Counted from the stretch's first letter, positions 45,749 through 54,307 are shown. The stretch is 64,000 nt of DNA from Paramesorhizobium deserti (GCF_001558695.1 NZ_LNTU01000001.1:1054001-1118000), one strand, 5' to 3'. The notes: generated by a model not told the origin, from the sequence alone. A program made the numbers and translations.

Positions 45749-45955
45749 ATGACAGGAAACAAACATGCAAAACGCAAGGTCCCCAGCGATGCCGACCTGA
45801 AGAGAAACCCCGGCATCGGAACATCGAAGGGCACCGTCAGGGAAGGTGACGAAACCGTGCTCAAGGGCGAAACCACGTTCGAAGGCGATGTGGAGAACGA
45901 CACCAACAGGAGTGGCGGCATCAATCCCTCGCAGACCGGACGCACGAACAAGTGA
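45749..45955 (+). CDS. Small hydrophilic protein of unknown function
   Basis: A 68-residue protein without hydrophobic segments. It starts MTGNKHAKRKVPSDADLKRN and has a Gly/Thr/Asp-rich, acidic second half with KGETTFEGDVENDTN. Composition suggests a disordered, hydrophilin-like stress protein. GGAG lies seven bases before the ATG and an EcfG-type promoter 27 bases before it. Seven bases separate it from the next small gene, so they are cotranscribed. No family recognised. Confidence 0.72.
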   Translation: MTGNKHAKRKVPSDADLKRNPGIGTSKGTVREGDETVLKGETTFEGDVENDTNRSGGINPSQTGRTNK

Positions 45956-45962
45956 GGCAGCC

Positions 45963-46208
45963 ATGACCGGACGGAAAACCCACGAACAGCAATTGCGCAT
46001 CATCGAAAAACGCGAAAACACGGCCAATGCCGACGATGATTTCGACCCGCGCACAGACCTGAAGACGCCAAAGCGGATACGCGAGGCCCAGCAGGAAGAA
46101 ACCCATTCGCCCGCCGCCCGCAAAAGGGCGCTTGAGACCGACGACCGCAGCATGCTGCGCGGCGAACACCAGGAAAGCCGGCATCACAAGAATCGACCGG
46201 ACGATTAG
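45963..46208 (+). CDS. Small highly charged protein of unknown function
   Basis: An 81-residue protein rich in Lys, Arg, Glu, Asp, Gln and His: MTGRKTHEQQLRIIEKRENT at the start and RGEHQESRHHKNRPDD at the end. No membrane helix or cysteine. It looks like an intrinsically disordered stress protein. GAGG five bases before the ATG is a good ribosome site. It is the second gene behind the EcfG-type promoter at 45698. Confidence 0.72.
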   Translation: MTGRKTHEQQLRIIEKRENTANADDDFDPRTDLKTPKRIREAQQEETHSPAARKRALETDDRSMLRGEHQESRHHKNRPDD

Positions 46209-46570
46209 CGATGAGTTGGCGCTGACGCGCCCAGCTCAATGGCCGGTTGAAGATGCACTGATCTGGATTATTGTATCAGACGGTCCGGAACGGCAAAAGC
46301 GGCCACAACAGCTTCTCTCCCCAAAAACTTATCCCACAGTTCCCACTCCGCCCTTATCCTTCCCCGCAGTTCTTCCCGCGGGAACGCGGCTCGCGACGGC
46401 GGGTCTCGCGGGGAAGGACCGGCGCTTCCGGTTGACCGCTGACGCAGTGGTGAACTGGGAGGCTTCGTCCAGGGTTTCCCCTCAAGGGAAGGGCCGAGAC
46501 GGGACGTGGGTGAATGAAGCTCCCGCGACGATCCCTAGCTCTTCTCGAAGCGGAACGGACGGACATCGCC

Positions 46571-46630
46571 GACGGGCGGTCTTGCGGCCGCAATTGAATT
46601 TATTAATGAGCGTTGGCAAGACCGCCCGTC
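46571..46630. repeat. 15-bp perfect inverted repeat, 30-base loop
   Basis: Arms GACGGGCGGTCTTGC (46571-46585) and GCAAGACCGCCCGTC (46616-46630) enclose an AT-rich loop that contains GCGGCCGC. No gene is associated. Confidence 0.8.
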
Positions 46631-46691
46631 TTCCCATTCCCGGTTCGGGGTGTTCTTCTCAATGACCAGACGCGGCAAGCGGGCGTGGTGA

Positions 46692-46725
46692 CACCCCCCT
46701 CTGGCCGGCAGGCCAGAGGGGGGTG
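46692..46725. repeat. 15-bp perfect hairpin
   Basis: CACCCCCCTCTGGCC and GGCCAGAGGGGGGTG with loop GGCA. It lies 32 bases after the stop of the minus-strand small gene and could block or end its transcription, but no T run follows. Confidence 0.8.
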
Positions 46726-46757
46726 AGAAGCAGGCGACAATGTCTGCCGTTTGGGGC

Positions 46758-46976
46758 TTAGTCATCCGGCCTGCGGTTGCCGGCGTGGTCGTGATACTGC
46801 TCGGTTTCCACTTCCTTGCTGTCCAGCCCGCGCTGACGCGTGTGCTGCGCCTTGTCCCTGTTGGACAGGACCCCATTCTCCTCGATCTTGTCCTTGTCGA
46901 CATCGGTCATGGCGCCCGTGCCGTCGCCCTTGCCTTGCGTGCCGGGGCCCATATGCTTCTTGTCTGCTTTCGCCAT
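46758..46976 (-). CDS. Small hydrophilic protein of unknown function
   Basis: A 72-residue protein with no hydrophobic segment, starting MAKADKKHMGPGTQGKGDGT and continuing with charged residues (DVDKDKIEENG, TRQRGLDSKEVETEQYHDHAGN). The composition is hydrophilin-like. GGGAAAGACCA precedes the ATG. A perfect-consensus EcfG-type promoter lies 70 bases upstream, and a strong hairpin follows the stop. I do not recognise a family. Confidence 0.72.
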   Translation of the reverse strand: MAKADKKHMGPGTQGKGDGTGAMTDVDKDKIEENGVLSNRDKAQHTRQRGLDSKEVETEQYHDHAGNRRPDD

Positions 46977-47045
46977 TGGTCTTTCCCGTTCTGCTATCGC
47001 GTCAGATATTCTCGTCGCCCTAAATCATGGTCGTTCTCCGGGGCA

Positions 47046-47070
47046 AACGCACCAGATGGGCCGATGTTCC
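47046..47070 (-). promoter_or_regulatory. EcfG-type promoter for the 72-aa protein
   Basis: GGAAC (47070-47066), 16-base spacer, CGTT (47049-47046), giving a 5' leader of roughly 60 bases. Confidence 0.7.
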
Positions 47071-47091
47071 GATGAGGTTAAGCGGCTGCTT

Positions 47092-48615
47092 CTACAGGCT
47101 GGCGGGCCGCAGCGGATCCCGCGCCGGCCCATGAATGACCGATCCGTCGGGCGCGAAGACGGAGCCGTGGCAGGGGCAATCCCAGGTGCGGTCGGCATTG
47201 TTCCAGGTCAGGGTGCAGCCCTTGTGGGTGCAGGCCGCCGAAAAGGCATGGAGTTCGCCAGCCCCGTCCTTCCAGACCGCGATCTTCTCCTCGCCCCTCA
47301 CCAGAACGCCACCATGACCTGCCGCGATATCGGCCACCGTCGCGACGATGGACTGGCTTTTGCCGCTACGGTGAAAATCACTGGGGTAAGGACGGGTCGG
47401 ATCGTAGAGCGCTTTCAAGAGGCTGTCCCGACCGCATATGAGATCGGCGATCATCGCGCCTGCGGCGGTGCCGTTGCTGATGCCCCAGGCGTTGAAGCCG
47501 GTGGCGATATAAAAGCCGGGTGATTTCTCAGGATCCGGCTCGCCGACATAGGGCACGCGGTCAGGCGTATCGTAATCCTCGTTGCACCACCGCCAGACGA
47601 CATCGCCGGCGGGCAGATTGCTCCGCACCCATTGCTCCAGCTCCAAAAAACGGGTGGCGACATCGCCCTCATGGCCGGTATCGAAGCGCGGGCCCAGCAC
47701 CACGAGCAGCGGGCCGCCGGCGTCGCGGCCGGTGCGCAAGGAATGGCCGGGATCCTCGGCGCTGATGAACATGCCGTCGATCAGCTTTTCGTCTTCGATG
47801 CGAAAAGCCATGGCGATATGGCTGCGAGGCTGGGTGCGGTTGGCCATGCCGACCGGGCTCTTCACGGTCATGTTGGTGGCGACCACCAGATTTTCCGCCT
47901 CCACCTCGCCGGCATCGGTTTTGACCCGCCAGCGATTGCCTTCCTCGATCATCCTTGCACGGCTGTTTTCGAAGACACGCCCGCCATGGGCGATGAACGT
48001 CCGGGCAAGCCCCGAAAGATAGGCGGCAGGGTTGAACTGGGCCTGATGCGGAAAGCGAAGCGCCGCTGCGGTATCGAAAGGCAGCGGAGCGCGATCAACC
48101 ATCTCGGCCGTCAATCCGAGGCTGCGGGCGGCCGTCGCTTCCGCCTCGATGCGCGGGCGCAGGGCGGCATCCCTGGTATAGACATAGGCGTCCCTATGCT
48201 CGAAATCGCATTCGATGCCGTAGCTGACGACCCAGCGGTCGATCAGATCGCAGCCATCACGATTGGCCTCGGCATAAAGCCTCGCCATCTCCTCGCCGCG
48301 CATGTCGATCAGGTCCCGATAGATCAGCCGGTGCTGCGTGGTGATCTTGGCGGTCGAACGACCGGTCACCTGGCGGCCGACGGAAAGCCCCTCAAGAAGG
48401 ACGACGGAACGTCCATCCTCGCACAGGCGAAGGGCCGTCGTCAGGCCGACGATACCGCCGCCCACCACCACGGTCTCCGCCCGGATCGCCTCCCGCAGGA
48501 CCGGAAAATCCGTCGGCGGCACGGTGGCCACCCAGCAACTGCCGGCCTCGCCGGGAAGCTCCGGCACCTCTTTTTCCTGCATCACAGCGCGTTGGGACGA
48601 AAAGCCGGCTGGCAT
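47092..48615 (-). CDS. FAD-dependent oxidoreductase with C-terminal Rieske domain
   Basis: A 507-residue fusion. The N-terminal DAO-type flavoprotein has VVVGGGIVGLTTAL (about 49-62) and GRSTAKITTQH, where FAD often attaches. The last 90 residues carry a Rieske [2Fe-2S] site: Cys462 and His464 in ACTHKGC, Cys480 and His483 in CPCHGS. Such fusions occur in Bacillus YhfW-like proteins; the substrate, perhaps an amine, is unknown. The ATG lies directly after the PEBP gene's TAG stop, with GAGG inside that gene's end. Confidence 0.9.
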   Translation of the reverse strand: MPAGFSSQRAVMQEKEVPELPGEAGSCWVATVPPTDFPVLREAIRAETVVVGGGIVGLTTALRLCEDGRSVVLLEGLSVGRQVTGRSTAKITTQHRLIYRDLIDMRGEEMARLYAEANRDGCDLIDRWVVSYGIECDFEHRDAYVYTRDAALRPRIEAEATAARSLGLTAEMVDRAPLPFDTAAALRFPHQAQFNPAAYLSGLARTFIAHGGRVFENSRARMIEEGNRWRVKTDAGEVEAENLVVATNMTVKSPVGMANRTQPRSHIAMAFRIEDEKLIDGMFISAEDPGHSLRTGRDAGGPLLVVLGPRFDTGHEGDVATRFLELEQWVRSNLPAGDVVWRWCNEDYDTPDRVPYVGEPDPEKSPGFYIATGFNAWGISNGTAAGAMIADLICGRDSLLKALYDPTRPYPSDFHRSGKSQSIVATVADIAAGHGGVLVRGEEKIAVWKDGAGELHAFSAACTHKGCTLTWNNADRTWDCPCHGSVFAPDGSVIHGPARDPLRPASL

Positions 48616-49083
48616 CTAACTGGCCTCATAGGTGCCGACGAGCTCCGTTTCAGCGATGATATGGGGCTCAGCCTTCTTCAGAATGGTGTCGATATCGGCT
48701 TTTTCATCGAGATGGAGCGTTTCCGCGTCAAGCGCCGCAAGGCGGAAATGGTAATGGTGCACGCCGTGCCCTTTCGGCGGCTGCGGCCCGTCATAATGCG
48801 GGTTGCCGAAGTCATTGACGCCATGCCCGAGGCTTTCCGTCTTGGCGCCGGCGGTCGTGCCTTCTGGAAGCCGGTCCCGGTCCGGATTGATGTCATAGAC
48901 GGCCCAGTGGCGGAAAGTGCCCGATGGAGCATCGGGATCCTCGACGACCAGCATGAAGCTCCTGGTGTCCTCGGGCGCATCTTTCCACACGAGCGGCGGC
49001 GAGACGTTCTCACCATCGCGGATGAATTTTCGCGGGATCCGGTCACCATCGCTGAAGGCTGGGCTTTCGAGCGCAAATGCCAT
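48616..49083 (-). CDS. PEBP/YbhB-YbcL family protein
   Basis: A 155-residue phosphatidylethanolamine-binding-protein-like fold (Raf kinase inhibitor-like in bacteria). Conserved parts are NVSPPLVWKDAPEDTRSFMLVVEDPDAP, FRHWAVYDI and GPQPPKGHGVHHYHFRL. AAGGAGGAATATC before ATG 49083 is a near-perfect ribosome site; the frame is open to 49173 but that part lies outside the family. It is cytoplasmic and of unknown function. Translation continues into the FAD-Rieske gene without a gap, so the two are likely functionally linked. Confidence 0.93.
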   Translation of the reverse strand: MAFALESPAFSDGDRIPRKFIRDGENVSPPLVWKDAPEDTRSFMLVVEDPDAPSGTFRHWAVYDINPDRDRLPEGTTAGAKTESLGHGVNDFGNPHYDGPQPPKGHGVHHYHFRLAALDAETLHLDEKADIDTILKKAEPHIIAETELVGTYEAS

Positions 49084-49176
49084 GATATTCCTCCTTTCGA
49101 ACGGCCGGTGGATCAATTCACATACGCACGCGCTGCCCCGGAAGCTGGCAATCCGGAACAGCCTGCGTGGCATTGG

Positions 49177-49428
49177 TTACGGACAGCGTGCGGTGTAGCG
49201 ACGTCCAGAACGATCGCGATAGACACACCGGCCGGGTTCGCTGGCGTTGCCGATCAGGGCGCCGGCGGTCGCACCGACGGCGCCGCCCACCACGGCCCCT
49301 CCAACACTGTCGGATACAGCACCACCGATAGCCGCACCGCCGAGGCCGCCAATAACCGCGCCGCGCTCGGTTGCCGAACAGCCGGCGATCACCGTCATCG
49401 CGGCAAGCGCAAACAGAGCATTCCTCAT
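49177..49428 (-). CDS. Glycine-zipper lipoprotein
   Basis: An 83-residue lipoprotein. The signal ends in the lipobox IAGC with Cys17 as the lipid anchor. Then comes a glycine-zipper domain of the 17-kDa surface antigen type: GAVIGGLGGAAIGGAVSDSV and GGAVVGGAVGATAGALIG. The tail GRCVYRDRSGRRYTARCP has two cysteines. GGAGA precedes ATG 49428 and an EcfG-type promoter ends 31 bases before it. It is probably located in the outer membrane and helps the envelope cope with stress. Confidence 0.88.
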   Translation of the reverse strand: MRNALFALAAMTVIAGCSATERGAVIGGLGGAAIGGAVSDSVGGAVVGGAVGATAGALIGNASEPGRCVYRDRSGRRYTARCP

Positions 49429-49459
49429 GGTTATGTCTCCTTCTCCCTGCCTCCGGGAT

Positions 49460-49484
49460 AACCCCGACGAGCACCGTTTGTTCC
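49460..49484 (-). promoter_or_regulatory. EcfG-type promoter for the glycine-zipper lipoprotein
   Basis: GGAAC (49484-49480), 16-base spacer, GGTT (49463-49460). It is divergent from the site at 49499. Confidence 0.65.
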
Positions 49485-49498
49485 ACTGCATCCGCCAG

Positions 49499-49523
49499 GG
49501 AACATCCGGCCGAGGGGGGCGTT
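49499..49523 (+). promoter_or_regulatory. EcfG-type promoter for the 104-aa membrane protein
   Basis: GGAAC (49499-49503), 16-base spacer, CGTT (49520-49523), 26 bases before the ATG at 49550. Confidence 0.7.
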
Positions 49524-49549
49524 GATGCCGTAATCAGGAGATCGCAGAC

Positions 49550-49864
49550 ATGGTAGCGAAACGCGCGGAAAAAATCCCGAAAGACCCGCCTACGGTCGAC
49601 CGGATGCGGAAAGATATCGACAGGGGCGAAACCCGTGAAAAGGTGCCTTGGCCCGACCCGGCGGCAGCGCCCATGGGAACGGACGACGAGGCGGCGGGGC
49701 AACCGCCAGGCAGAAACGAACGCAGCATCGAGGCGGAGGCCAGGCCCGACCCCGTTGACGTGGAGAGAAGCCAGCCTTCAGCGGTGGGGACCTATGTCGT
49801 CATTACCATCATTGCCGGCTTCGTCATCATCGCCATTGCCATGGCTCTCCTCAATCGCGGTTGA
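49550..49864 (+). CDS. Tail-anchored membrane protein of unknown function
   Basis: A 104-residue protein. Residues 1-78 are charged and proline-rich (KIPKDPPTVDRMRKDIDRGE and similar), and residues 79-100 form one helix, TYVVITIIAGFVIIAIAMALL, so it is probably C-tail-anchored in the inner membrane. GGAG lies nine bases before the ATG. The EcfG-type promoter directly upstream and the neighbours place it in the general stress response. No family recognised. Confidence 0.75.
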   Translation: MVAKRAEKIPKDPPTVDRMRKDIDRGETREKVPWPDPAAAPMGTDDEAAGQPPGRNERSIEAEARPDPVDVERSQPSAVGTYVVITIIAGFVIIAIAMALLNRG

Positions 49865-49894
49865 AAGAGCGCTATCCAGCGCTCCTCCTCCCGG

Positions 49895-50953
49895 TTATCG
49901 GCCAAGGGGCTGATATTCACGCTCTCCCTGCTTTGACAGTCGTACCGCCCTGGCAAGCGTGCGACGCCTGCCGCGACGCGCTTCGCCCTCGACGGCCAAG
50001 GCCGAGAACCACTCGATCGTCCGAACCAGCCCCTCCTCCAGAAGCACTTTCGGTTCCCAACCGAGAAGCGCCCGCGCCCGGCTGATATCCGGCCGCCGCC
50101 GCTGCGGATCGTCCTCCGGCAACGGCACATACTGAAGGGGCGAGCCCGTTGGAATATGCGCCTGGACCAGCCGCGCCAGCTCCAGGACCGTGAACTCGCC
50201 GGGATTGCCAAGATTGACCGGCATGCGGGGATTGGGTTTTACGCGCATCAGGGCCAACAGGCCTTCGATCAGGTCAGAGACATAGCAGAAGGAGCGTGTC
50301 TGCTCGCCCGAGCCATAGACCGTCAAGGGCTTGCCGTGGAGCGCCTGGATGATGAAGTTCGATACGATGCGGCCATCGTCGCTCTGCATCCTCGGCCCAT
50401 ATGTGTTGAAGATGCGCGAGACCCGCGCATCGACGCGACCGGCGCGGAGGAAATCAAAGCACAGCGTCTCGGCGGCGCGCTTGCCTTCGTCGTAACAGGC
50501 GCGCGGGCCGGTGCAGTTCACATGGCCCCGGTAGGATTCATTCTGCGGGTGCTCCTGGGGATCGCCATAGACCTCGCTGGTGGAGGCCTGCAGAAAGGTC
50601 GCTCCATTCTTTTCGGCGAGTTCCAGGAGGTTGGCGGTTCCCACCACGCTGGTCATCAGCGTGTGAGCAGGGTTCGCCTGATAACGCGGCGGCGATGCGG
50701 CGCAGGCGAGGTTGAATATCTCGTCGATCGGCTCACGGATCTTGAGCGGCTGGCAAATATCATGCTCGATCAAGCGGAAGCGGGGATGATTTTCCAGCGC
50801 GGCGACATTGGCAGCGGCGCCGGTAAGAAAGCTGTCGGCGCAGATGACGGCATGGCCGTCGGCCAGCAGCGCATCGCAGAGATGAGAGCCGACGAAACCC
50901 GCGCCGCCCGCAACCAGAACGGTCTTCCGCGTATTCTTTCGCATTTCACGCAT
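49895..50953 (-). CDS. SDR nucleotide-sugar enzyme (UDP-glucuronate decarboxylase/UDP-xylose synthase-like)
   Basis: A 352-residue extended SDR. NAD-binding VAGGAGFVGSHLCDALL opens the protein; ACAASPPRYQANP, STSEVYGDPQEHPQNESYRG and the catalytic YDEGKRAAE (Tyr-x3-Lys) are the marks of UDP-xylose synthases. NTYGPRM and FCYVSDLIEGL follow. It would supply UDP-xylose or a related sugar to the glycosyltransferases. A GTG at 50962 is in frame; ATG 50953 with AAGAAGG upstream is preferred. It is the last gene of the seven-gene operon, 20 bases after the preceding stop. Confidence 0.87.
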   Translation of the reverse strand: MREMRKNTRKTVLVAGGAGFVGSHLCDALLADGHAVICADSFLTGAAANVAALENHPRFRLIEHDICQPLKIREPIDEIFNLACAASPPRYQANPAHTLMTSVVGTANLLELAEKNGATFLQASTSEVYGDPQEHPQNESYRGHVNCTGPRACYDEGKRAAETLCFDFLRAGRVDARVSRIFNTYGPRMQSDDGRIVSNFIIQALHGKPLTVYGSGEQTRSFCYVSDLIEGLLALMRVKPNPRMPVNLGNPGEFTVLELARLVQAHIPTGSPLQYVPLPEDDPQRRRPDISRARALLGWEPKVLLEEGLVRTIEWFSALAVEGEARRGRRRTLARAVRLSKQGEREYQPLGR

Positions 50954-50973
50954 GAGATACACCTTCTTTCAAA

Positions 50974-52068
50974 TCACCGGACGGCCATTGATGGAAGCGC
51001 CGCATTCGAGCATTCGATCGCCCTGATCATCTCGCGTGCCCGCGCCCGGCCGGTATGCGCGGTCAGAACCCGCTCGCGAGCCGCATGCTCGATGGCCTGC
51101 CGCTCCGGTTCGGGCAAAGAGGTAAGCTGGCGAACGACCTCTTCGGCTGTCTCGCCGATGATGATCGCCTCATGCTCCGGCATTAGATCATCAAGCCCCC
51201 GCCAACGGTCGCTGATGATCGCCGTGCCGCAGGCCGCCGCTTCGAACAGTCGCACGCTGGGGGACCAGCCGAGCTCGACCATGTCGCGACGCGTGATGTT
51301 CAGCGTGAAGCGCTGGCGCGTATAGAAGGAGGCGTGCTCGGACGGCGGAAGATGCTCGAAGCGTTCGACATTGGACGGCCAGTCGATACTCTCCGGGAAT
51401 TGCGCGCCGGCAACGACGAAACGTAGATGCGGCAGGCGCCGCGCCGGCTCGATCAAGAGCCTTTCCAGCGCCGGCTGGCGATCCGGGCTGTAGGTGCCGA
51501 GATAGCCGAGATCCCACTCGATGGCCTCGCCGGTGTTGAAATGCTGCGCCGGGTCAACAGAGCAGTGCAGAGCCTCGGCCCGCCTTGCGCCGTAACGGCT
51601 TTCCAGGAGATTGAGCACATTGCCGCCGGAAAAGGAGAAATAGACGTCAAAGATCGGTATCTGCCGCTTCGCCAGATAATCCTCCTCACCGCGATCGAGC
51701 CGTGCGAGCGTGACCGGCGTGTCGATATCATAGAAGCAGAGCACTTCCGGATTTGCCGCCGCGACAAAATCGATGATCTTGACGCCCTCGGGCACGAAGG
51801 ACCCGACGACGACCGCATCGGCATTTCTGATCGCCGGCAGATAGCGGCGCAGATCATCGATGCCGGAATAGAATTCCAGCGCGCAGAAATCGGGATCGGG
51901 CAGATCGCGATGCTCGGCATACCAGGGCAGGTCCCGTTCGAGGAACAGGATCCTGTGCCCCTCCTCGCGCAGGCCGCGCAGCAGAGCGCGCCAGGTGGTG
52001 GCATGGCCGTTTCCCCAGGAGGAGGAGAGCGAAAGCCCGAGAACGACAAAGGTGAACGGTCCCGCCAT
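50974..52068 (-). CDS. CgeB-type glycosyltransferase
   Basis: A 364-residue GT-B-like protein. The N-terminal half has FVVLGLSLSSSWGNGHATTW and DAVVVGSFVPEG. The nucleotide-sugar-binding C-terminal half has LGYLGTYSPDRQPALERLL and the signature WSPSVRLFEAAACGTAIISD (PF13524-like). It shares this architecture with the next two genes upstream, so the three are probably diverged duplicates. Start ATG 52068 forms TGATG with the preceding stop. Donor and acceptor are unknown. Confidence 0.85.
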   Translation of the reverse strand: MAGPFTFVVLGLSLSSSWGNGHATTWRALLRGLREEGHRILFLERDLPWYAEHRDLPDPDFCALEFYSGIDDLRRYLPAIRNADAVVVGSFVPEGVKIIDFVAAANPEVLCFYDIDTPVTLARLDRGEEDYLAKRQIPIFDVYFSFSGGNVLNLLESRYGARRAEALHCSVDPAQHFNTGEAIEWDLGYLGTYSPDRQPALERLLIEPARRLPHLRFVVAGAQFPESIDWPSNVERFEHLPPSEHASFYTRQRFTLNITRRDMVELGWSPSVRLFEAAACGTAIISDRWRGLDDLMPEHEAIIIGETAEEVVRQLTSLPEPERQAIEHAARERVLTAHTGRARAREMIRAIECSNAALPSMAVR

Positions 52069-53159
52069 CACACGGCCTCCATCCGGCGTGCGGGAACACG
52101 ATTGCGGACGATCTGGTCGACTTCGGCAGCGCGCCTGTCATAGGTGTGCTCGCGCAGGACGCGCTCCCTGGCGCGCTGGCCTATTGCCGTTGCACGCAGA
52201 GGCGTCAGCTCGTTGAGGATATCGACGACATCCCAGCCGTCGCGGGCGGCCAGCACCTCCTCGCCCTCCTTCAGGAAGAGGTCGAGCCCGGTCCATGCAT
52301 CGGTGATCAGGCAGGCGCCCGCGCCGACCGCCTCGAAGACACGGGTGGCGGGGGAATAGCCGTTCGATGCCATGCTCGACCGGCTGATGTTCAGCACGGC
52401 CTTGGGCGAGACGTTGAAGGCGTTGTGATCGGCGGTACCGACATGGCCGATATAGCGCACGTTGGGCGACATCGGCTTGTCCTCCCAGCCCGAGCCGCCG
52501 AGCAGAAACGTCCGCTCCGGAAGCAGGGCGGCGGCGGTGAAGAAGAAGTCGTCGACACGCTGTTCGCGATCCGGCAGGCGGTTGCCGAGAAAGGCGAGGT
52601 CACAGGCGAAACGCGGGTCGTGCGGCACGGGTTGATGCGTCTCGGGGTCGAGCGCGTTGTAGATGGGGATGCAATCCTTGACGCCGAGCGCGCGGTAGCC
52701 ATAGACGACCGGATCGCCGCCGCCATAGGTCAGCACGAGATCGACGCGGTCCAGTTGCGCGCGCAGCGGCTGGTCGCCGTCTGCAGCCAATGACGCCAAT
52801 GTCGCCGGGGCATCGACATCCCAGAAGATGGTGAGCGCCTGCGGGCTTGCCGCGTCGAGAACCTGGCCGAACAGGGCATCGTCCTCGAAGCCGACGCCGC
52901 TCGCCTTGACGACGATATCGGCTTCAGCGGCGCGGGCCGTCACGCCCTTCATGGCTGCCGCTGTCGGCTGGTAAACGACCACCTTGCACCAGTCGGGAGG
53001 GTCGATGTCGCGGTTCTGCTGCCTGCCATAGACATCGGGCTCATAGAAGGTGACGTCATAGCCGAGAGCGGCGAGCGCCTTGATGATGCCCCTGTAATAG
53101 GTGGCAGCGCCGTTCCAGCGGGAGGAAAGCAGGCTCGACCCATAGAATGCGATTTTCAT
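52068..53159 (-). CDS. CgeB-type glycosyltransferase
   Basis: A 363-residue protein of the same type as its neighbours. It starts KIAFYGSSLLSSRWNGAATY and carries DLAFLGNRLPDREQRV and the signature YSPATRVFEAVGAGACLITD in the C-terminal half, followed by WTGLDLF. It is cytoplasmic, with no membrane helix. It overlaps the upstream glycosyltransferase by four bases (ATGA at 53156-53159) and the downstream one by one base, so it is translated in a coupled series. Confidence 0.85.
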   Translation of the reverse strand: MKIAFYGSSLLSSRWNGAATYYRGIIKALAALGYDVTFYEPDVYGRQQNRDIDPPDWCKVVVYQPTAAAMKGVTARAAEADIVVKASGVGFEDDALFGQVLDAASPQALTIFWDVDAPATLASLAADGDQPLRAQLDRVDLVLTYGGGDPVVYGYRALGVKDCIPIYNALDPETHQPVPHDPRFACDLAFLGNRLPDREQRVDDFFFTAAALLPERTFLLGGSGWEDKPMSPNVRYIGHVGTADHNAFNVSPKAVLNISRSSMASNGYSPATRVFEAVGAGACLITDAWTGLDLFLKEGEEVLAARDGWDVVDILNELTPLRATAIGQRARERVLREHTYDRRAAEVDQIVRNRVPARRMEAV

Positions 53160-54307
53160 TTCACGTCCTCCTGCAGAAGCAATGTCGATCGAGCGCCGGC
53201 CACTTGTTCCGGCATACGTCTCGCCCCCAGCCGGTCGAGAATCTGGAAAAGCTCATCGACCCGATGGGCGCAGGTATGGCGCGTGCGAATGGTCTCGAGC
53301 CCGGAAGCCGAAAGCGAGGCGGCCAGGTCGCGGTCGGCGATGACGTCACGCATGCGTGCGGCCATCTCGTCGCCGTCACGGGCAAAGAGAAAATCGCGGC
53401 CCGCCCGGAACAGGCCTTCGCTGTCGCTCCAGGGGGCGGAGATCAGCGGGATGCCGGAGGCGAGCGCCTCGAACATACGGATGGTGGGGATGCCGGGCAG
53501 CGCCTCGGTATAGGGCCGGCGCGGGATGTGCACCGTCAGGCGATGACGGGCGAACACATCCGGCACATCGGCATTGGCGATCCAGCCGCGATAGGAAAGG
53601 CCTGAGGCTTCAAGCCTAGCGCGGGCATCCTCGGGATAGCGCACGCCACGGACGCTGCCGCTCAGGCCCAGCCGCCGGGCCGGCTCGATCAGGAAGGCCT
53701 CGATTTCGGCGGTTCTCTCGCCATCGCCCCAATTGCCGACCCAGACGATATCTCCCGCCGGCTCCGTCTTCTCATGCGGGCGGAACAGGCGCGTGTCGGC
53801 GGCCTCATGCCAGGTGAAGGCCTGCCGGCCCCATCCGGCCCTTATATAGCGCTCGCGCAGCGTTTCGCCGAAAGCGAGGATGCCGTCATAATCCGCAAGG
53901 TCTAGGGCGGCGATTTCCGCCGTGGCCGATGCCGCACGGTGATGGGTGTCATGAAAGAGCAGCGTGAACGCCCCGCCATCGCGCCTGGCCCTGCCGATCC
54001 GCCTGACCAGCGCGGGATCCATCCATTCGTGCACGATGACGACATCGGCCCCCGCCACGACCTCCTCATGCGGAAACGCCGAACCGTAAGCAATCGAGAT
54101 GAGGCCGGGAAAGTCGCGGCCGAAGCGGTCGAGCGCCTCCAGTCCCTGTTCCCGGACGATATTTTCCCTGCTCCAGCCGTTTTCCGGCTCCAGGGCAACG
54201 GCCTTGTGGCCGCGCGCCAGAAGCTCGCGCATGACCCCGCGCAGGAAATGCGCATTGCCATGGTTCCAGTCGGAAACGAGCGAGTGGGTGTAGAAGATGA
54301 AACGCAT
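53156..54307 (-). CDS. CgeB-type glycosyltransferase
   Basis: A 383-residue protein of the same type. It opens MRFIFYTHSLVSDWNHGNAH, has VWVGNWGDGERTAEIEAFL in the middle and the signature GIPTIRMFEALASGIPLISA, followed by WSDSEGLF. The frame stays open about 170 codons upstream inside the next gene, but TGATG at 54305-54309 is the evident start. The enzyme is predicted to be cytoplasmic. Confidence 0.85.
   Translation of the reverse strand: MRFIFYTHSLVSDWNHGNAHFLRGVMRELLARGHKAVALEPENGWSRENIVREQGLEALDRFGRDFPGLISIAYGSAFPHEEVVAGADVVIVHEWMDPALVRRIGRARRDGGAFTLLFHDTHHRAASATAEIAALDLADYDGILAFGETLRERYIRAGWGRQAFTWHEAADTRLFRPHEKTEPAGDIVWVGNWGDGERTAEIEAFLIEPARRLGLSGSVRGVRYPEDARARLEASGLSYRGWIANADVPDVFARHRLTVHIPRRPYTEALPGIPTIRMFEALASGIPLISAPWSDSEGLFRAGRDFLFARDGDEMAARMRDVIADRDLAASLSASGLETIRTRHTCAHRVDELFQILDRLGARRMPEQVAGARSTLLLQEDVK

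Larger units (their letters stand above)
46209..46757. other. Gene-free stretch rich in inverted repeats
   Basis: About 550 bases with no supported gene. Three inverted repeats stand out. TCCTTCCCCGC/GCGGGGAAGGA lies at about 46358-46418. GACGGGCGGTCTTGC/GCAAGACCGCCCGTC (15 bp, perfect) is at 46571-46630. CACCCCCCTCTGGCC/GGCCAGAGGGGGGTG (15 bp, perfect, 4-base loop) is at 46692-46725. Open frames across it have atypical composition. It looks like a pile-up of palindromic intergenic elements. Confidence 0.6.

Noticed and set aside
46535-46903. A 122-codon minus-strand frame overlapping the 72-residue small gene
   Set aside because: Composition is Arg/Ser/Pro-rich without structure, and it crosses two perfect hairpins.
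49084-49176. An EcfG-type promoter directly before the PEBP gene
   Set aside because: GGAAC near 49195 is on the wrong strand; PEBP may be read from the lipoprotein promoter at 49460.
47632-49461. A 609-codon plus-strand frame opposite the FAD-Rieske, PEBP and lipoprotein genes
   Set aside because: It runs antisense through three well-supported genes and has shadow composition.
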